From Thalassarchaeum sp002495735 (GTDB lineage Archaea; Thermoplasmatota; Poseidoniia; Poseidoniales; Thalassarchaeaceae): DNA of 64,000 bases. Shown in pieces: positions 23,735 through 33,026 of the stretch. Below the pieces are notes generated by a model that saw only the letters and a list, made by a program, of their open reading frames with translations, did not search any database and was not told where the DNA came from. Position numbers and translations under genes: made by a program. Numbering within the stretch: the first letter of the stretch is position 1; each line of letters opens with the position of its first letter. The DNA is taken from assembly GCA_937911265.1 (NCBI GenBank), contig CALDRG010000022.1:3922-67921 (forward strand). The letters run 5' to 3'.

Positions 23735-26700
23735 ATGGAGGACTATCTTCACGAATGTCTAGAACTCCTGCAAAGAGCAGGGGACGATGTAGGCAGACGT
23801 AGGAAGGCCATTCAGCGACCCAGGGCGTGGTCACTGCTGCCCTTCGAATGGAAGGCACTGGCCTTCCTCGCGGCCAACAAGGCGGCACCCGAGGCAATAG
23901 GAATCGAGGGAGGGGTAGGTCGAGATCGTCCTCAACCTCAAAGAATCGGACGTAGGGGAGGAAGAGGCAGAGTCAAGAGCATGGATGACAGGCTCGCGGG
24001 ACCTTCCGATGTACTTGTCTCAGATGCTCCAGCAGCCTACAAGCTCGCTGTACTATGTGCCCATAAGGGGAAATCCGGTACTTCTTGGGACTCGTCGATG
24101 GACTCGAAGATGAGTGACCTTCGCTCTGAATGTGAGGGGGGCATACACCCAGTCTGGAGGAGGCTTGCCAGAGAAGCCCCGCTGATAGCCGAGATGGCAC
24201 AATTCCCAGTAATCGAAGCCGCTGAAAGGGATATTGACTCGGGGGATTGGGTGGATGCGGCTTGCTTCGACCCACTCGACCGCGTCAGTCTCAGGGAATG
24301 GTTGTCGATGGAACTGCCGTTCACAACAAATTCCGAGCAGGACCATGCACTCCAGAGCATCAGGCAGGACCTCACAGGTGGTCGGTCGAGGCCGGGCTTG
24401 TGGATACGTTGGATGAGTCCATCTCTGAGAGGGCTAAATGGCGAGGGGGCGCTCCTCGAGGGGGTCCTTCTCGCTTCGGTTTCCGAGGACACTGCCAGAG
24501 AGGTCCTCGGGAGTCTCAAAGGAGGGGTTATCAGCGAATTGGCCAACAGGCACTCAATGTTAATCAGAATACGCTCTGGGGATTTTTCGGAATGGAGAGC
24601 ATGCGCCAACCAGGAAGGTGATGACGGATTATCTGAGGCGCTCAGAGTCTCTGCTTGGAAGAACGTCGAGTCCTGCTCCGTTGAACTTTCTGCGGCCGAC
24701 CTACTGAATGGAGTTGAAATCCTCAGTCGTGTGGAAGAGTCGCTACCAAGCCCGCTCAGATGGAGGGTCGCCTCAAGCCTAGTCTCTCAGGGTAATGTGG
24801 ATGAGGCGCTCGGTTTCGTAGAGGGTGCGGTTTTCAGTGATGGTGAACACGTCTCAACCGCTCTGGACATCCTATCTGAGGTGGAGTCGGAAATTCTGAC
24901 TCGGACCCTTCGCGAATCGATAGTCTCGATGGACGAAAGCGGGTTGCTCATGGTAATGAGGCATGAAGGAGCGCCGATTCAGATTGGACTGCAGGCAGCG
25001 AGTAAACTGTGGGAGTCGAAGTCAATCAGACATACCGATGAGATCCTGAACATATTCACCAAAGCCGCTGACATCGAGAGTCTCGTGGCGGCTTTCGAGA
25101 GAGATCCTTCTCTGTCTATGGCATACCCTCACAGGATGCTGATGTCATGGCACCTCCTTCCCGGCAGCTCACGAATCGATAGGGACTCCCTTGCTGAGCT
25201 GCGAAAGACCGCCCTAGGATCAATTGACAATTCGGCAGAAGACGATTCTCTCTCTGACGCCTCTGTCGCCCTAATCTCTCTGCTAGATGGGCTCCCTCGG
25301 GACATGGATTCCGTTCACGGTAAACTGGATTCTGATGGACTCCGGTCTCTCAATGAGGTCAGAAGGGCCCTATCGCCTGACGGGGACGGGATCGTAAAAG
25401 AGAGTAAGATAGAAAATCTTCGGGACTCCATCCAGAGGGCAGATCTTAATCATCTGGAGAAGCGCCTGTTCGATGCTCTAATTATCGCGCTGCAGTTGAA
25501 TCGCGCAGCAATGGATCTCCAGATCGGCGGGGAGGAAAGCGAGAGCGGGGCCGTAGAGTCTCTCGGCCAATTGTGTGAGTTGGATAGTGCTGCAATGCGC
25601 ACAATTGCAGCCGTAACCAATCTGGTCATCGAGCACAATCTCGGGGTCGCCGCCCTAGAGGATTGGTACCGAGAGCATGACAGGACTGGTCCCGAGTTCC
25701 AGATTGTTAGGGCAGCTATCCTGCGCGCCAGTGGGGATCGATTGAATGCGGCTCGGGCTTACAAGGACGCTTCTATGAAACTGAGATTGGACTTCGAACG
25801 TTCAGCTCTGGTTCTGCGGAAGTCGCTGATTGAGTTTGCACATGCCGCCGGTTGGAAGGAAGCGGTCTCCTTGGTAAATGCTCATCCAGCCCTATCAAGC
25901 TCAGTCACCAAACGCTTCAAACTCTACCTCAGAACCTGCAAGAGGTACGAAAACGGTGATACTTCCGCCGCAAGCACAGGGCTCATCGAATTTGCGGCCC
26001 AAGAAGAGGAGCTCTCTCGGAACGGTGCTTTAGGAAGTATCAGAGATAGGAGAGTCGAGGTTCTAGAAGGATTGTACAGATACCCAGACGAACACGGGTT
26101 GCCGCCAGACCCTTTCCAAGGCAGAGTCAGGGCTGCTCTGCAAGAGGTCCGGACCTCTAAGGCTAGCAGGCAGACCGATTTAGAGAGGAGATTCATGATT
26201 GAGATGAGAGGGAAAAAGGACCCTCGAGAGATTACGATTCTCGCTATGGAGGTAGCCGATACTGACCCCATCAATGGATTGCGGATGCTAGAGAAGGCCA
26301 TCACTTCGGGGGATCTGGATGCCAAGCAGTCTAACACTCTGAAGAAGAGTCAGCGCGCTCTTTTCGTAAGCCATAGTGGCACCATTCCGGTGAAACAGAG
26401 GAGTCCCCTCAGAAATCTGTCCCTGAAGCCTCTCATCGTAGTCGATACGAATATCCTGATTGAAGCCCTCAAAGACGATTTGATCAAGGAACTATCAGCA
26501 GACAACCTAGGTAGCCTCAACTGGACAGTAGAGAGGGCTTTCCACTGGATGCTCCGTCGGCGGGCGGGTGAGGGGAGAATCTTGCTTCACATCCCTCCAG
26601 CTGCTAGAGGGGAGTTCATGCATCGCGCCAAGAACCCCGACTCTGTACTGAGGATGTTTTCGGATACCTATATCGACAAGGCGATATGGTCTGAGATGGT

Positions 26701-27094
26701 CGATGATGCCTTCTTGATGCAGAGAGTTGATTCTATTTGCCAAGCCTTCAATTCGTGGAGTCAGCCCGCTAGAGTAAGAGGAGAGGAAATTGATCTGGAG
26801 GATTTTCTGCTCAGCCACAGAGAGGTCTTCCAACGGGTGAATGAACAGAAGAGGAGAGGGGGCAAGTCCCCAATGAGGACTTCGATTAAGGGAGAGGACA
26901 TCTATCCTGAGAAGGGGGATCGTGATATCATGCTGGACGCGGCGGCCCTCGCATCGACCAGCATATCCGACGTGGGTAGTGTTCTGGTAGCCACCCGAGA
27001 CTCCGACTTCAGGCTGGTATCACGGGCGCTTGAAGAGGAATACGGATTCGGCGTTGTGGGCGATGCTCAGCAGCTAAACGACAGGGTCCTGTGA
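23735..27094 (+). CDS. large helical-repeat protein with C-terminal PIN nuclease domain
   Basis: 1119 residues from the ATG at 23735, which has GAGGG six bases upstream; the frame also offers an ATG at 23699. Residues about 1-890 are helical, with short TPR-like hairpins (for example ALIIALQLNRAAMDL, RAAILRASGDRLNAARAYKDAS) and a basic patch near residue 70 (GRRGGRGRVKS). Residues about 900-1119 form a PIN domain: VVDTNILIEAL (first Asp), a Glu in AARGEFMHR, DRDIMLDAAALA and ATRDSDF supply the acidic metal-binding set. PIN domains cleave RNA. No antitoxin gene is adjacent, so this is more likely an RNA-processing or decay factor than a toxin (inference). Its end overlaps the convergent nitronate monooxygenase-like gene by 21 bases. 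Confidence 0.75.
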   Translation: MEDYLHECLELLQRAGDDVGRRRKAIQRPRAWSLLPFEWKALAFLAANKAAPEAIGIEGGVGRDRPQPQRIGRRGGRGRVKSMDDRLAGPSDVLVSDAPAAYKLAVLCAHKGKSGTSWDSSMDSKMSDLRSECEGGIHPVWRRLAREAPLIAEMAQFPVIEAAERDIDSGDWVDAACFDPLDRVSLREWLSMELPFTTNSEQDHALQSIRQDLTGGRSRPGLWIRWMSPSLRGLNGEGALLEGVLLASVSEDTAREVLGSLKGGVISELANRHSMLIRIRSGDFSEWRACANQEGDDGLSEALRVSAWKNVESCSVELSAADLLNGVEILSRVEESLPSPLRWRVASSLVSQGNVDEALGFVEGAVFSDGEHVSTALDILSEVESEILTRTLRESIVSMDESGLLMVMRHEGAPIQIGLQAASKLWESKSIRHTDEILNIFTKAADIESLVAAFERDPSLSMAYPHRMLMSWHLLPGSSRIDRDSLAELRKTALGSIDNSAEDDSLSDASVALISLLDGLPRDMDSVHGKLDSDGLRSLNEVRRALSPDGDGIVKESKIENLRDSIQRADLNHLEKRLFDALIIALQLNRAAMDLQIGGEESESGAVESLGQLCELDSAAMRTIAAVTNLVIEHNLGVAALEDWYREHDRTGPEFQIVRAAILRASGDRLNAARAYKDASMKLRLDFERSALVLRKSLIEFAHAAGWKEAVSLVNAHPALSSSVTKRFKLYLRTCKRYENGDTSAASTGLIEFAAQEEELSRNGALGSIRDRRVEVLEGLYRYPDEHGLPPDPFQGRVRAALQEVRTSKASRQTDLERRFMIEMRGKKDPREITILAMEVADTDPINGLRMLEKAITSGDLDAKQSNTLKKSQRALFVSHSGTIPVKQRSPLRNLSLKPLIVVDTNILIEALKDDLIKELSADNLGSLNWTVERAFHWMLRRRAGEGRILLHIPPAARGEFMHRAKNPDSVLRMFSDTYIDKAIWSEMVDDAFLMQRVDSICQAFNSWSQPARVRGEEIDLEDFLLSHREVFQRVNEQKRRGGKSPMRTSIKGEDIYPEKGDRDIMLDAAALASTSISDVGSVLVATRDSDFRLVSRALEEEYGFGVVGDAQQLNDRVL

Positions 27095-28087
27095 TTTATC
27101 AACGAGTTTTGGGTTGGAATTCAAGGACTCACCCAAACGCTGCATGATGATGGTTGCCGATTCGATGCTGTGCACTGTATCAACACTCTTGCCGGCCGAG
27201 TAGTATTTTTTCTTATTAGCAGTATTTTTGCTCTTGCTTCTAGAGAGATATCTCAGTCGCATGAATGAATTCGCATTCAGTAACATCCTAGCAGGATGCT
27301 TGAATCTGCTGTGCAGGAGCCTGCGCATTAGCCATGAGTTCTCCTGCTTGAAGCCAGGAGACTTGATGACCGAAATTGGCACTCCTGTGAGTCTGTTGGT
27401 CCACGTTATGTCCTCTTCGCCGGCGTCTACGATTGCTGTTTTATAGTCCTCGGGGGTGTTGCACTCGGTGGTTGCGATGAATCTCGTTCCCATCTGTACT
27501 CCATCATAGCCTAACTCGAGAGCTCTGTTGAGTTCCTTCTCGCTACCGATTCCTCCGGCACAGATTAGTGGGAGTTCCATATCGCGGAGTTCCTCGTACA
27601 TCTCTCCCATCGACATATCCCCCAAATGGCCTCCGGCACGATCATTGACGCAAATTAAACCGTCAACACCGCATTCCTTCCCCTTCTCTGCCCACTTTCT
27701 ATTAGTGACGTCGTGGTATACGACTCCCCCGTATGCATGGACCTTCTCACACACCCAATCGGGCTTACCCAATGAGGTAACGAAAAACCGGATTCCTTCC
27801 TCAAGCGCGATGTCGATCCAGCCATTCATCTTCTCGAAATACTTCTTGCTGCCCTTCTCGATGAGAGCATTGAACCCAATTGGTTTGTCAGTCAGGGTGC
27901 GCATGTAGCGTATCCCCTCACGAAGGTCCCATCCGTGCACGTACGTCAGTGAGACGGGTTGCATTATCGCCAAACCACCGCCCTCTGCGGCTGCGGCCAC
28001 TAGTTCCGGATTGGAACATGGGTACATAGCGCCGCAGATAATGGGGTACTCTATCCCCGCATCCTTAGTGAGTCTAGTACTTACCAG
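27074..28087 (-). CDS. nitronate monooxygenase-like FMN protein, last gene of the beta-oxidation operon; probable CTG start
   Basis: 337 residues if started at CTG 28087; the first in-frame ATG (28027) would cut into the TIM barrel. The upstream frame encodes VSTRLTKDAGIEYPIICGA, the conserved N-terminal strand of the 2-nitropropane dioxygenase/nitronate monooxygenase family, and AGGAG lies about 9 bases before the CTG; no ATG, GTG or TTG is available before an upstream TAG. Other family features: GGGLAIMQP, DGLICVNDRAGGHLGD (FMN and active-site region with GGH) and ICAGGIGSEKELNRALELGYDGVQMGTRF (phosphate-binding loop). The C-terminal 60 residues are basic and unlike the family. Its place in the operon suggests oxidation or reduction of an acyl or nitro compound, as with FabK-like relatives; the substrate is unknown. 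Confidence 0.82.
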   Translation of the reverse strand: MVSTRLTKDAGIEYPIICGAMYPCSNPELVAAAAEGGGLAIMQPVSLTYVHGWDLREGIRYMRTLTDKPIGFNALIEKGSKKYFEKMNGWIDIALEEGIRFFVTSLGKPDWVCEKVHAYGGVVYHDVTNRKWAEKGKECGVDGLICVNDRAGGHLGDMSMGEMYEELRDMELPLICAGGIGSEKELNRALELGYDGVQMGTRFIATTECNTPEDYKTAIVDAGEEDITWTNRLTGVPISVIKSPGFKQENSWLMRRLLHSRFKHPARMLLNANSFMRLRYLSRSKSKNTANKKKYYSAGKSVDTVHSIESATIIMQRLGESLNSNPKLVDKSQDPVV

Positions 28088-28091
28088 ACAA

Positions 28092-28592
28092 TCAACTCCT
28101 ATCCATAACTAGGAAGTTCCACTTGAAGACCCATTCGGAAACCACGTCTCCAGAAGAGTCTCTACCAACTGATTTGAGGTCGCATTCGACTGATTCTCCG
28201 CTCGCACGGCTCTGTTCGATGGCGTCGCGGGCAGCTGAGACCCCGTCGCAAGTGAACCTGATTCGGCCCTTGGCGCGTTTGCCGAAGGTTGCCTCGGTGC
28301 CCACTACAAACATCCGGAGTTTTTCGGACATGGCGCGAGACATCGCGAAAGGGGCTGCCCCGGTCGCCAACTCAGCGCCCATTCCCTGGACAGCCCAGTA
28401 CATCGTCTTGAAAGGGTTCTGCGAACGCCAGCCACCTGGGATTGAAGTGACGCATGCCTCGTTATCGATCTGGTCCAAGCGAAGACCCGCAAATCTGGCC
28501 GCGGGCATCGAGACAAGAGAGAACAAGCGGAATTTGACTGGCCCACGAAGTCCCCTGTACTCCGCGACCAGCTTGCTATCGTCTATTGGCAT
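28092..28592 (-). CDS. DUF4442 hotdog-fold protein (thioesterase-like)
   Basis: 166 residues. Core segment SQNPFKTMYWAVQGMGAELATG matches the DUF4442 helix (family pattern NPFGSIYFAAQAMAAELSTG), and the flanking strands KGRIRFTCDGV and SEWVFKWNFLV complete one hotdog unit. DUF4442 proteins are distant relatives of PaaI-type thioesterases; most are uncharacterised. It lies between ACBP (4 bases) and the nitronate monooxygenase-like gene (4 bases to the proposed CTG), so it is part of the beta-oxidation operon and probably acts on an acyl-CoA. Confidence 0.8.
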   Translation of the reverse strand: MPIDDSKLVAEYRGLRGPVKFRLFSLVSMPAARFAGLRLDQIDNEACVTSIPGGWRSQNPFKTMYWAVQGMGAELATGAAPFAMSRAMSEKLRMFVVGTEATFGKRAKGRIRFTCDGVSAARDAIEQSRASGESVECDLKSVGRDSSGDVVSEWVFKWNFLVMDRS

Positions 28593-28596
28593 GGGA

Positions 28597-28869
28597 CTAC
28601 CCCATCAACGAATCCACAATCTCGCAATATCTCTCCATAGCAGCCGCTTCACTGGTGCCGATGGTGGCCTTCCAGGCCTTGTGTTTCGCACGATCCCTCA
28701 GACCCCCACGGGGCTTGCCCTCGCAATCTCCTTCCGTAGCCTGCTTGTATAACGCGTACATCTCGAGGAGTTTCTCGTTCGATGGTTTTGTAGGGAGACC
28801 CCAAGCCTTCTTTGAGGAGCGTTCAAAGCGCATCTTCAGGCTCCGTCCGGCTTTTCCCTCAGACATCAA
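28597..28869 (-). CDS. acyl-CoA-binding protein (ACBP)
   Basis: 90 residues, the usual ACBP length. Conserved helices: SNEKLLEMYALYKQATEGDC (ACBP YxLYKQAT-GD), then KHKAWKATIGTSEAAAMERY (family KWDAWxxxxGxSxExAmxxY, with Lys-His in place of Lys-Trp). It binds long-chain acyl-CoA with high affinity and buffers or delivers it. ACBP is widespread in eukaryotes, patchy in bacteria and uncommon in archaea. It overlaps the upstream acyl-CoA dehydrogenase stop by 4 bases (ATGA), so the two are translationally coupled and function together is likely. Confidence 0.93.
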   Translation of the reverse strand: MMSEGKAGRSLKMRFERSSKKAWGLPTKPSNEKLLEMYALYKQATEGDCEGKPRGGLRDRAKHKAWKATIGTSEAAAMERYCEIVDSLMG

Positions 28870-30671
28870 AACATCTCCGCGGGGTAATCCATCAGAGTCT
28901 TCGGTCCTGATTGGATCTTAGCAGCCAGACTGACTGTCTCAGGATATATTCGCTTGAAGAAGAAGCGTGCGCTAGCCAACTTAGCGTCGTAGAACGGTTC
29001 ACCCTGCCTCTCTAGGCACACCTTCGCCATCTTGGCCCACATATACCCAAGGAGTACGTTTCCGAAATAGCGACAATAGTCGGTCGCACCGGCCGCGAGG
29101 AAGTGCGGATTGGCCATCCCTTCGGCAATCATCAGGAGGGTGATTTGCTGTAGACCCCTGACACCTTGATGGAGGGGTTTGTTGAACTCGCCCATCTCAG
29201 GAATGTCGCGATTCTTCTCAATGAACTCGGTGAGTGGCCACATCAGATAACGGAGATTCTTGCCCATGTTCTGGGTGATTTTGCGCCCAGCTAGGTCTAG
29301 GGCTTGGATTCCGTTGGTCCCCTCCCAAATCTTTGATATTCTGACATCGCGATAGAATTGCTCGACTCCGAACTCACTGCAGTAGCCAGCCCCACCCATG
29401 ACCTGCATGCAGGTGGAACAGGTCTCACAACCAAGATCGGTGAAGTGGGCTTTGATGATAGGGGTGAACAGTGCCACCAGTGCCTCGGCAGGCTCAGCCA
29501 CCTCCGGATCGACACTGTCCATCTGATCGATTAGAATACCAGTCCAGACTGCGAGGGCGCGACAACCCTCGTTGTTGACCTTGGCCTCGAGGAGCATGCG
29601 ACGAACGTCGGGATGGACTAGGATGTTGTCAGCAGGTTCGTTTGGGTCGCGGATGCCCTTCAGATCTCGCCCTTGGCGACGATCTCGTGACCAGGCGAGG
29701 GCGTTTTGGTAGGCAATCTCGCCGAGGCCCAATCCCATCAGTCCTGTAGCTAAGCGTTCGCGATTCATCATTTGGAACATCAACGGCATACCGCCGTGTA
29801 GCGGACCAACCAACCAACCAACACTATCGTCGAAATTCATCACACAGGTTGGAGATGCGTGCAGCCCCATCTTCTCCTCACTGCCCGAGCAGGTCACCCC
29901 GTTGTGTTCAGGGACTAGGTCGTGGGATACCCCTTCAACTCCACCAGACTCCCACTCTGCTGGTAGGTATTTGGGGACTATAAAGAGAGAAATGCCTCTG
30001 GTGCCCTCCGGAGCCCCAGGAGTCTTGGCGAGAACCAGATGGACGATATTGTCAGTCATGTCATGCTCTCCATAGGTGATGAAAATCTTAGTGCCGGATA
30101 TCCGATAGGTGCCATCGTCCTCTGGTTCTGCCCTAGTCGTGATGATGCCGAGGTCAGTACCGGCGTGAGGCTCTGTCAGGCACATCGTGCCAGCCCACTC
30201 TCCTGAAGCGAGGCTCGGGGCGAAGTAGTCGACGAGATCTTGTCTCCCATTGGACGTGAGAACCTCGTAGACACCTATCGAAAGTGCTGGGAGAACGCTG
30301 AGAGCCATGCAGGCAGAAGTACCGAATTCAGCCCAAGTGACCGAGGAGAAGAAGGTGGGTGTACCCATGCCTCCATGCTCGGGCTTGCAGGCGGTTGCGA
30401 GCCACCCCTCATCGATACCTTTGCGGTAGGCATCCTTGAATTCTTGCGGCATCAAGATATTTCCGTTCTCGAACTTCAGACCCTCCTTGTCACCCAGCTC
30501 GTTAATCGGTAGCCAGACCTCCTTAGCATGCATCCCCCATCCTTCTGTAAGCATGGCTAGATAGTCAGCGTCGAAGTCCTCGAACCCCAGTCCTTCTATC
30601 GATTCGATTGCATTGAATACCTCGTTGAATAGGAAGTCGTATTCTCTGATAGGTGGCTCCCACACTGTCAT
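28866..30671 (-). CDS. acyl-CoA dehydrogenase
   Basis: 601 residues, the long form with a C-terminal extension beyond the usual 380. Landmarks: the FAD-binding segment MCLTEPHAGTDLGIITTRAE, TYRISGTKIFITYGEHD, a catalytic-base region VRISKIWEGTNGIQALDLAGRK (Glu in WEGT), and GGAGYCSEFGVEQFYRDVRI. It introduces the alpha-beta double bond in acyl-CoA and passes electrons to electron-transfer flavoprotein (not in this window). The N-terminal IREYDFLFNEVFN segment is typical of the FadE12/long-chain subgroup. It is third in the operon: 9 bases after the HAD/ECH gene and overlapping ACBP. Confidence 0.95.
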   Translation of the reverse strand: MTVWEPPIREYDFLFNEVFNAIESIEGLGFEDFDADYLAMLTEGWGMHAKEVWLPINELGDKEGLKFENGNILMPQEFKDAYRKGIDEGWLATACKPEHGGMGTPTFFSSVTWAEFGTSACMALSVLPALSIGVYEVLTSNGRQDLVDYFAPSLASGEWAGTMCLTEPHAGTDLGIITTRAEPEDDGTYRISGTKIFITYGEHDMTDNIVHLVLAKTPGAPEGTRGISLFIVPKYLPAEWESGGVEGVSHDLVPEHNGVTCSGSEEKMGLHASPTCVMNFDDSVGWLVGPLHGGMPLMFQMMNRERLATGLMGLGLGEIAYQNALAWSRDRRQGRDLKGIRDPNEPADNILVHPDVRRMLLEAKVNNEGCRALAVWTGILIDQMDSVDPEVAEPAEALVALFTPIIKAHFTDLGCETCSTCMQVMGGAGYCSEFGVEQFYRDVRISKIWEGTNGIQALDLAGRKITQNMGKNLRYLMWPLTEFIEKNRDIPEMGEFNKPLHQGVRGLQQITLLMIAEGMANPHFLAAGATDYCRYFGNVLLGYMWAKMAKVCLERQGEPFYDAKLASARFFFKRIYPETVSLAAKIQSGPKTLMDYPAEMF

Positions 30672-30680
30672 TCTCTCACC

Positions 30681-33026
30681 TCAGTTCCTCAACGGCTTGC
30701 CGGTCTCCAGCATGTGCTCCATCCTCGCCAGAGAGTCCTCATGGCGTCCTAGTCTGGCTATTACTTCCCTCTCCATGGCGAGGATGTCATCCTCTTCCGT
30801 GGTTTCAGTCATGTCGGTATCCCCTCCAGTCAGAATCCAAGCCAGCTCGTTGGTCACCACAACATCGTGAGGTGTGGCCTGACCAGATAGCGCGAGGTCC
30901 TTGACTGCCAGTTCAAGCGCTGTCTTGCCAGTTGGACCGGGGAGGTTGTATGTGTGCGGCTCGGGGGGCTCGTAGCCCTCGGACAATTCAAGCGCGCGAA
31001 TCTTGGCGTCCGCGAGCAAGCGGTCGCGATTCATCGTAATGCAGTCATTGGGTCCGATGAATCCCATCGAACGCGCCTGCTCGGCTGACTTCGCTACCTG
31101 GGCTGTCCCGATGTATTCGAAGGCCTTCATGACGGCTCCCATCGGACCCTCAGAGACCAATCCGAAGTCGCGCAGGCGGGCCATCAGTTCCTTGCAGCCA
31201 CCCCAAGCGGGGATGATTCCCACTCCGACCTCCACAAGTCCGATGTATGACTCGGCGTGAGCTTGGATGGCATCGCAGTGCATCAACACCTCGGCACCAC
31301 CTCCCAAGCACATCCCAGTCGAAGCGGCAACTACGGGCACCTCGCAGTACTTCAGCGCCTGATATGTATCCTGACCAGCGGCGATGAAGTCCTCGACGTC
31401 CTTCCAAGCCGCTAGATTAACCGCGAAGAGGACCAGTCCCAGATTCGCTCCAGCGCAGAAGTTGGCGGCGTCATTGCCAATCACGATGCCCTTCCAACCC
31501 TCTGACTCGGCAATGTCGACCGCGTTGACCAGCATCTCGATGTTCATTGGGTCCATTGCGTTCATCTTCGAGTGGTACTCAACTAGCAGTATCTTGTTCC
31601 CCATGTCCCAGATGCTTGCCGAACCATTGCGCTTGAGCGGTTTGCCCCGACGCTTGAGGTCGGTAACCGTAAGGGTCGATTCGGGGCGGTCGACAACGAC
31701 CATGGAGCCATCGGGAGTGAGTCTCTGAATCTCACCGTCCTCGATTGAGTAGAATCCTCCATTGTCGGCGGCGGTCCTGAGGAAGTCAGGCACACTGCGC
31801 CCACTCTCCTCAAGTCGCTCAACCATGCTGGCGGAGCCTATCGAATCTATCATCTCGAACGGTCCTGATTTCCAATTGAACCCTGCCTTCATGGCAGTGT
31901 CTATCGAATAGATATCATCTGTCACATCGGGTACGAGATGCGCTGCGTAAGACAGTGTGTCAAGCAGGATGTCCGAGACGAAGGCAGCGCCCTCGTCAGG
32001 GTAGTCAATCAAAGGTCCAAGACCCTGTTTGCCCATCCTGGCCGAGGAAAAAGCTGCCTTTCGATTTGCAGGGGCATATTCGCCTGTAGTCAAATTTCTG
32101 GCCTCTTTGACGCGCTTGCCATCCTCTTTATTGAGGCGATAGAAACCTCCCTTGCCCTTACGGCCAGTGTACCCATCAGCAATCATTGCCTGAATGATAT
32201 CCTCGCCAGTACCTACAATGTCGTGGAACGGATCATCATCAGGTAGGTGAGAGATTAGGCTCTCAATCACGTGCACGCTCAGATCTATGCCGACCAGATC
32301 CATCAGTCCGAACACCGCTGTCTTGGGTATTCCGATTGGTCGGCCCAGCATCGCGTCTGCCTGCTCGACCGTGAATCCATGGTCGATTGTCGCTTTGAAT
32401 GCCCTCTGGATAAAATACACACCGAGTCTGTTACCAACGAATCCAGGGGTATCGTTGCACATTATCACCCGCTTTCCTAAACGCTCGTCGGCAAAAGAGC
32501 AGAGCCTGTCCGTCACTGAGTCGTCAACCTCGGAGGAGGTAACTACCTCGAGGAGAGGAAGGTATCTCGGCGGATTGAAGAAGTGGGTAATCAGGAAGCG
32601 AGAAGCCATCTCAGAAGACATGCCCTCGACGAGCTCGGATAGGGGAAGCGTGGAGGTGTTTGAGGAGACAATGGTTCTAGGACCAAGGTGCTCGGACATA
32701 CTAGCGTAGAGTTTTCGTTTAATGTCGAGGTTCTCAATGATGACCTCAATTACCCAGTCGACCTCAGAGAGTTTGTCCAAATCGTCCTCGATATTACCCG
32801 AGCTGATGAGTTTTGCATTGCGCTTGTGCATCAGCATCTCGGGATTTGCCTTCGCCATCTGCTTGACCGCTGTTTTGGCGATGGCACTGCGGTCGTCACC
32901 CTCCTTAGCGATGTCCAGCAGAAGGACCTTGCAACCGGCGTTGGCGCAGTGGGCAGCAATTCCGGCCCCCATCACACCGCTGCCTATGACGGCGACACTC
33001 TGTATAGAACCAGACAAGAATACCAC
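30681..33026 (-). CDS. 3-hydroxyacyl-CoA dehydrogenase / enoyl-CoA hydratase fusion (FadN-type)
   Basis: 781 residues. The NAD-binding Rossmann domain is N-terminal (VAVIGSGVMGAGIAAHCANA, residues 11-30), followed by the HAD C-terminal domain with HFFNPPRYLPLLEVV and NDTPGFVGNRLG, then a second half-HAD domain. An enoyl-CoA hydratase domain follows from about residue 475 (NFCAGANLGLVLFA, CEVPVVAASTGMCLGGGAEVLMHCD). HAD-first order is that of FadN and the archaeal enzymes, the reverse of E. coli FadB. It performs hydration and NAD-dependent oxidation in beta-oxidation. It abuts the thiolase gene with no base between. Confidence 0.95.
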   Translation of the reverse strand: MVFLSGSIQSVAVIGSGVMGAGIAAHCANAGCKVLLLDIAKEGDDRSAIAKTAVKQMAKANPEMLMHKRNAKLISSGNIEDDLDKLSEVDWVIEVIIENLDIKRKLYASMSEHLGPRTIVSSNTSTLPLSELVEGMSSEMASRFLITHFFNPPRYLPLLEVVTSSEVDDSVTDRLCSFADERLGKRVIMCNDTPGFVGNRLGVYFIQRAFKATIDHGFTVEQADAMLGRPIGIPKTAVFGLMDLVGIDLSVHVIESLISHLPDDDPFHDIVGTGEDIIQAMIADGYTGRKGKGGFYRLNKEDGKRVKEARNLTTGEYAPANRKAAFSSARMGKQGLGPLIDYPDEGAAFVSDILLDTLSYAAHLVPDVTDDIYSIDTAMKAGFNWKSGPFEMIDSIGSASMVERLEESGRSVPDFLRTAADNGGFYSIEDGEIQRLTPDGSMVVVDRPESTLTVTDLKRRGKPLKRNGSASIWDMGNKILLVEYHSKMNAMDPMNIEMLVNAVDIAESEGWKGIVIGNDAANFCAGANLGLVLFAVNLAAWKDVEDFIAAGQDTYQALKYCEVPVVAASTGMCLGGGAEVLMHCDAIQAHAESYIGLVEVGVGIIPAWGGCKELMARLRDFGLVSEGPMGAVMKAFEYIGTAQVAKSAEQARSMGFIGPNDCITMNRDRLLADAKIRALELSEGYEPPEPHTYNLPGPTGKTALELAVKDLALSGQATPHDVVVTNELAWILTGGDTDMTETTEEDDILAMEREVIARLGRHEDSLARMEHMLETGKPLRN

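Noticed and set aside
26435..27094. PIN domain as toxin of a toxin-antitoxin pair
   Set aside because: It is the tail of a large protein, not a stand-alone PIN of about 130 residues, and no small antitoxin gene precedes it.
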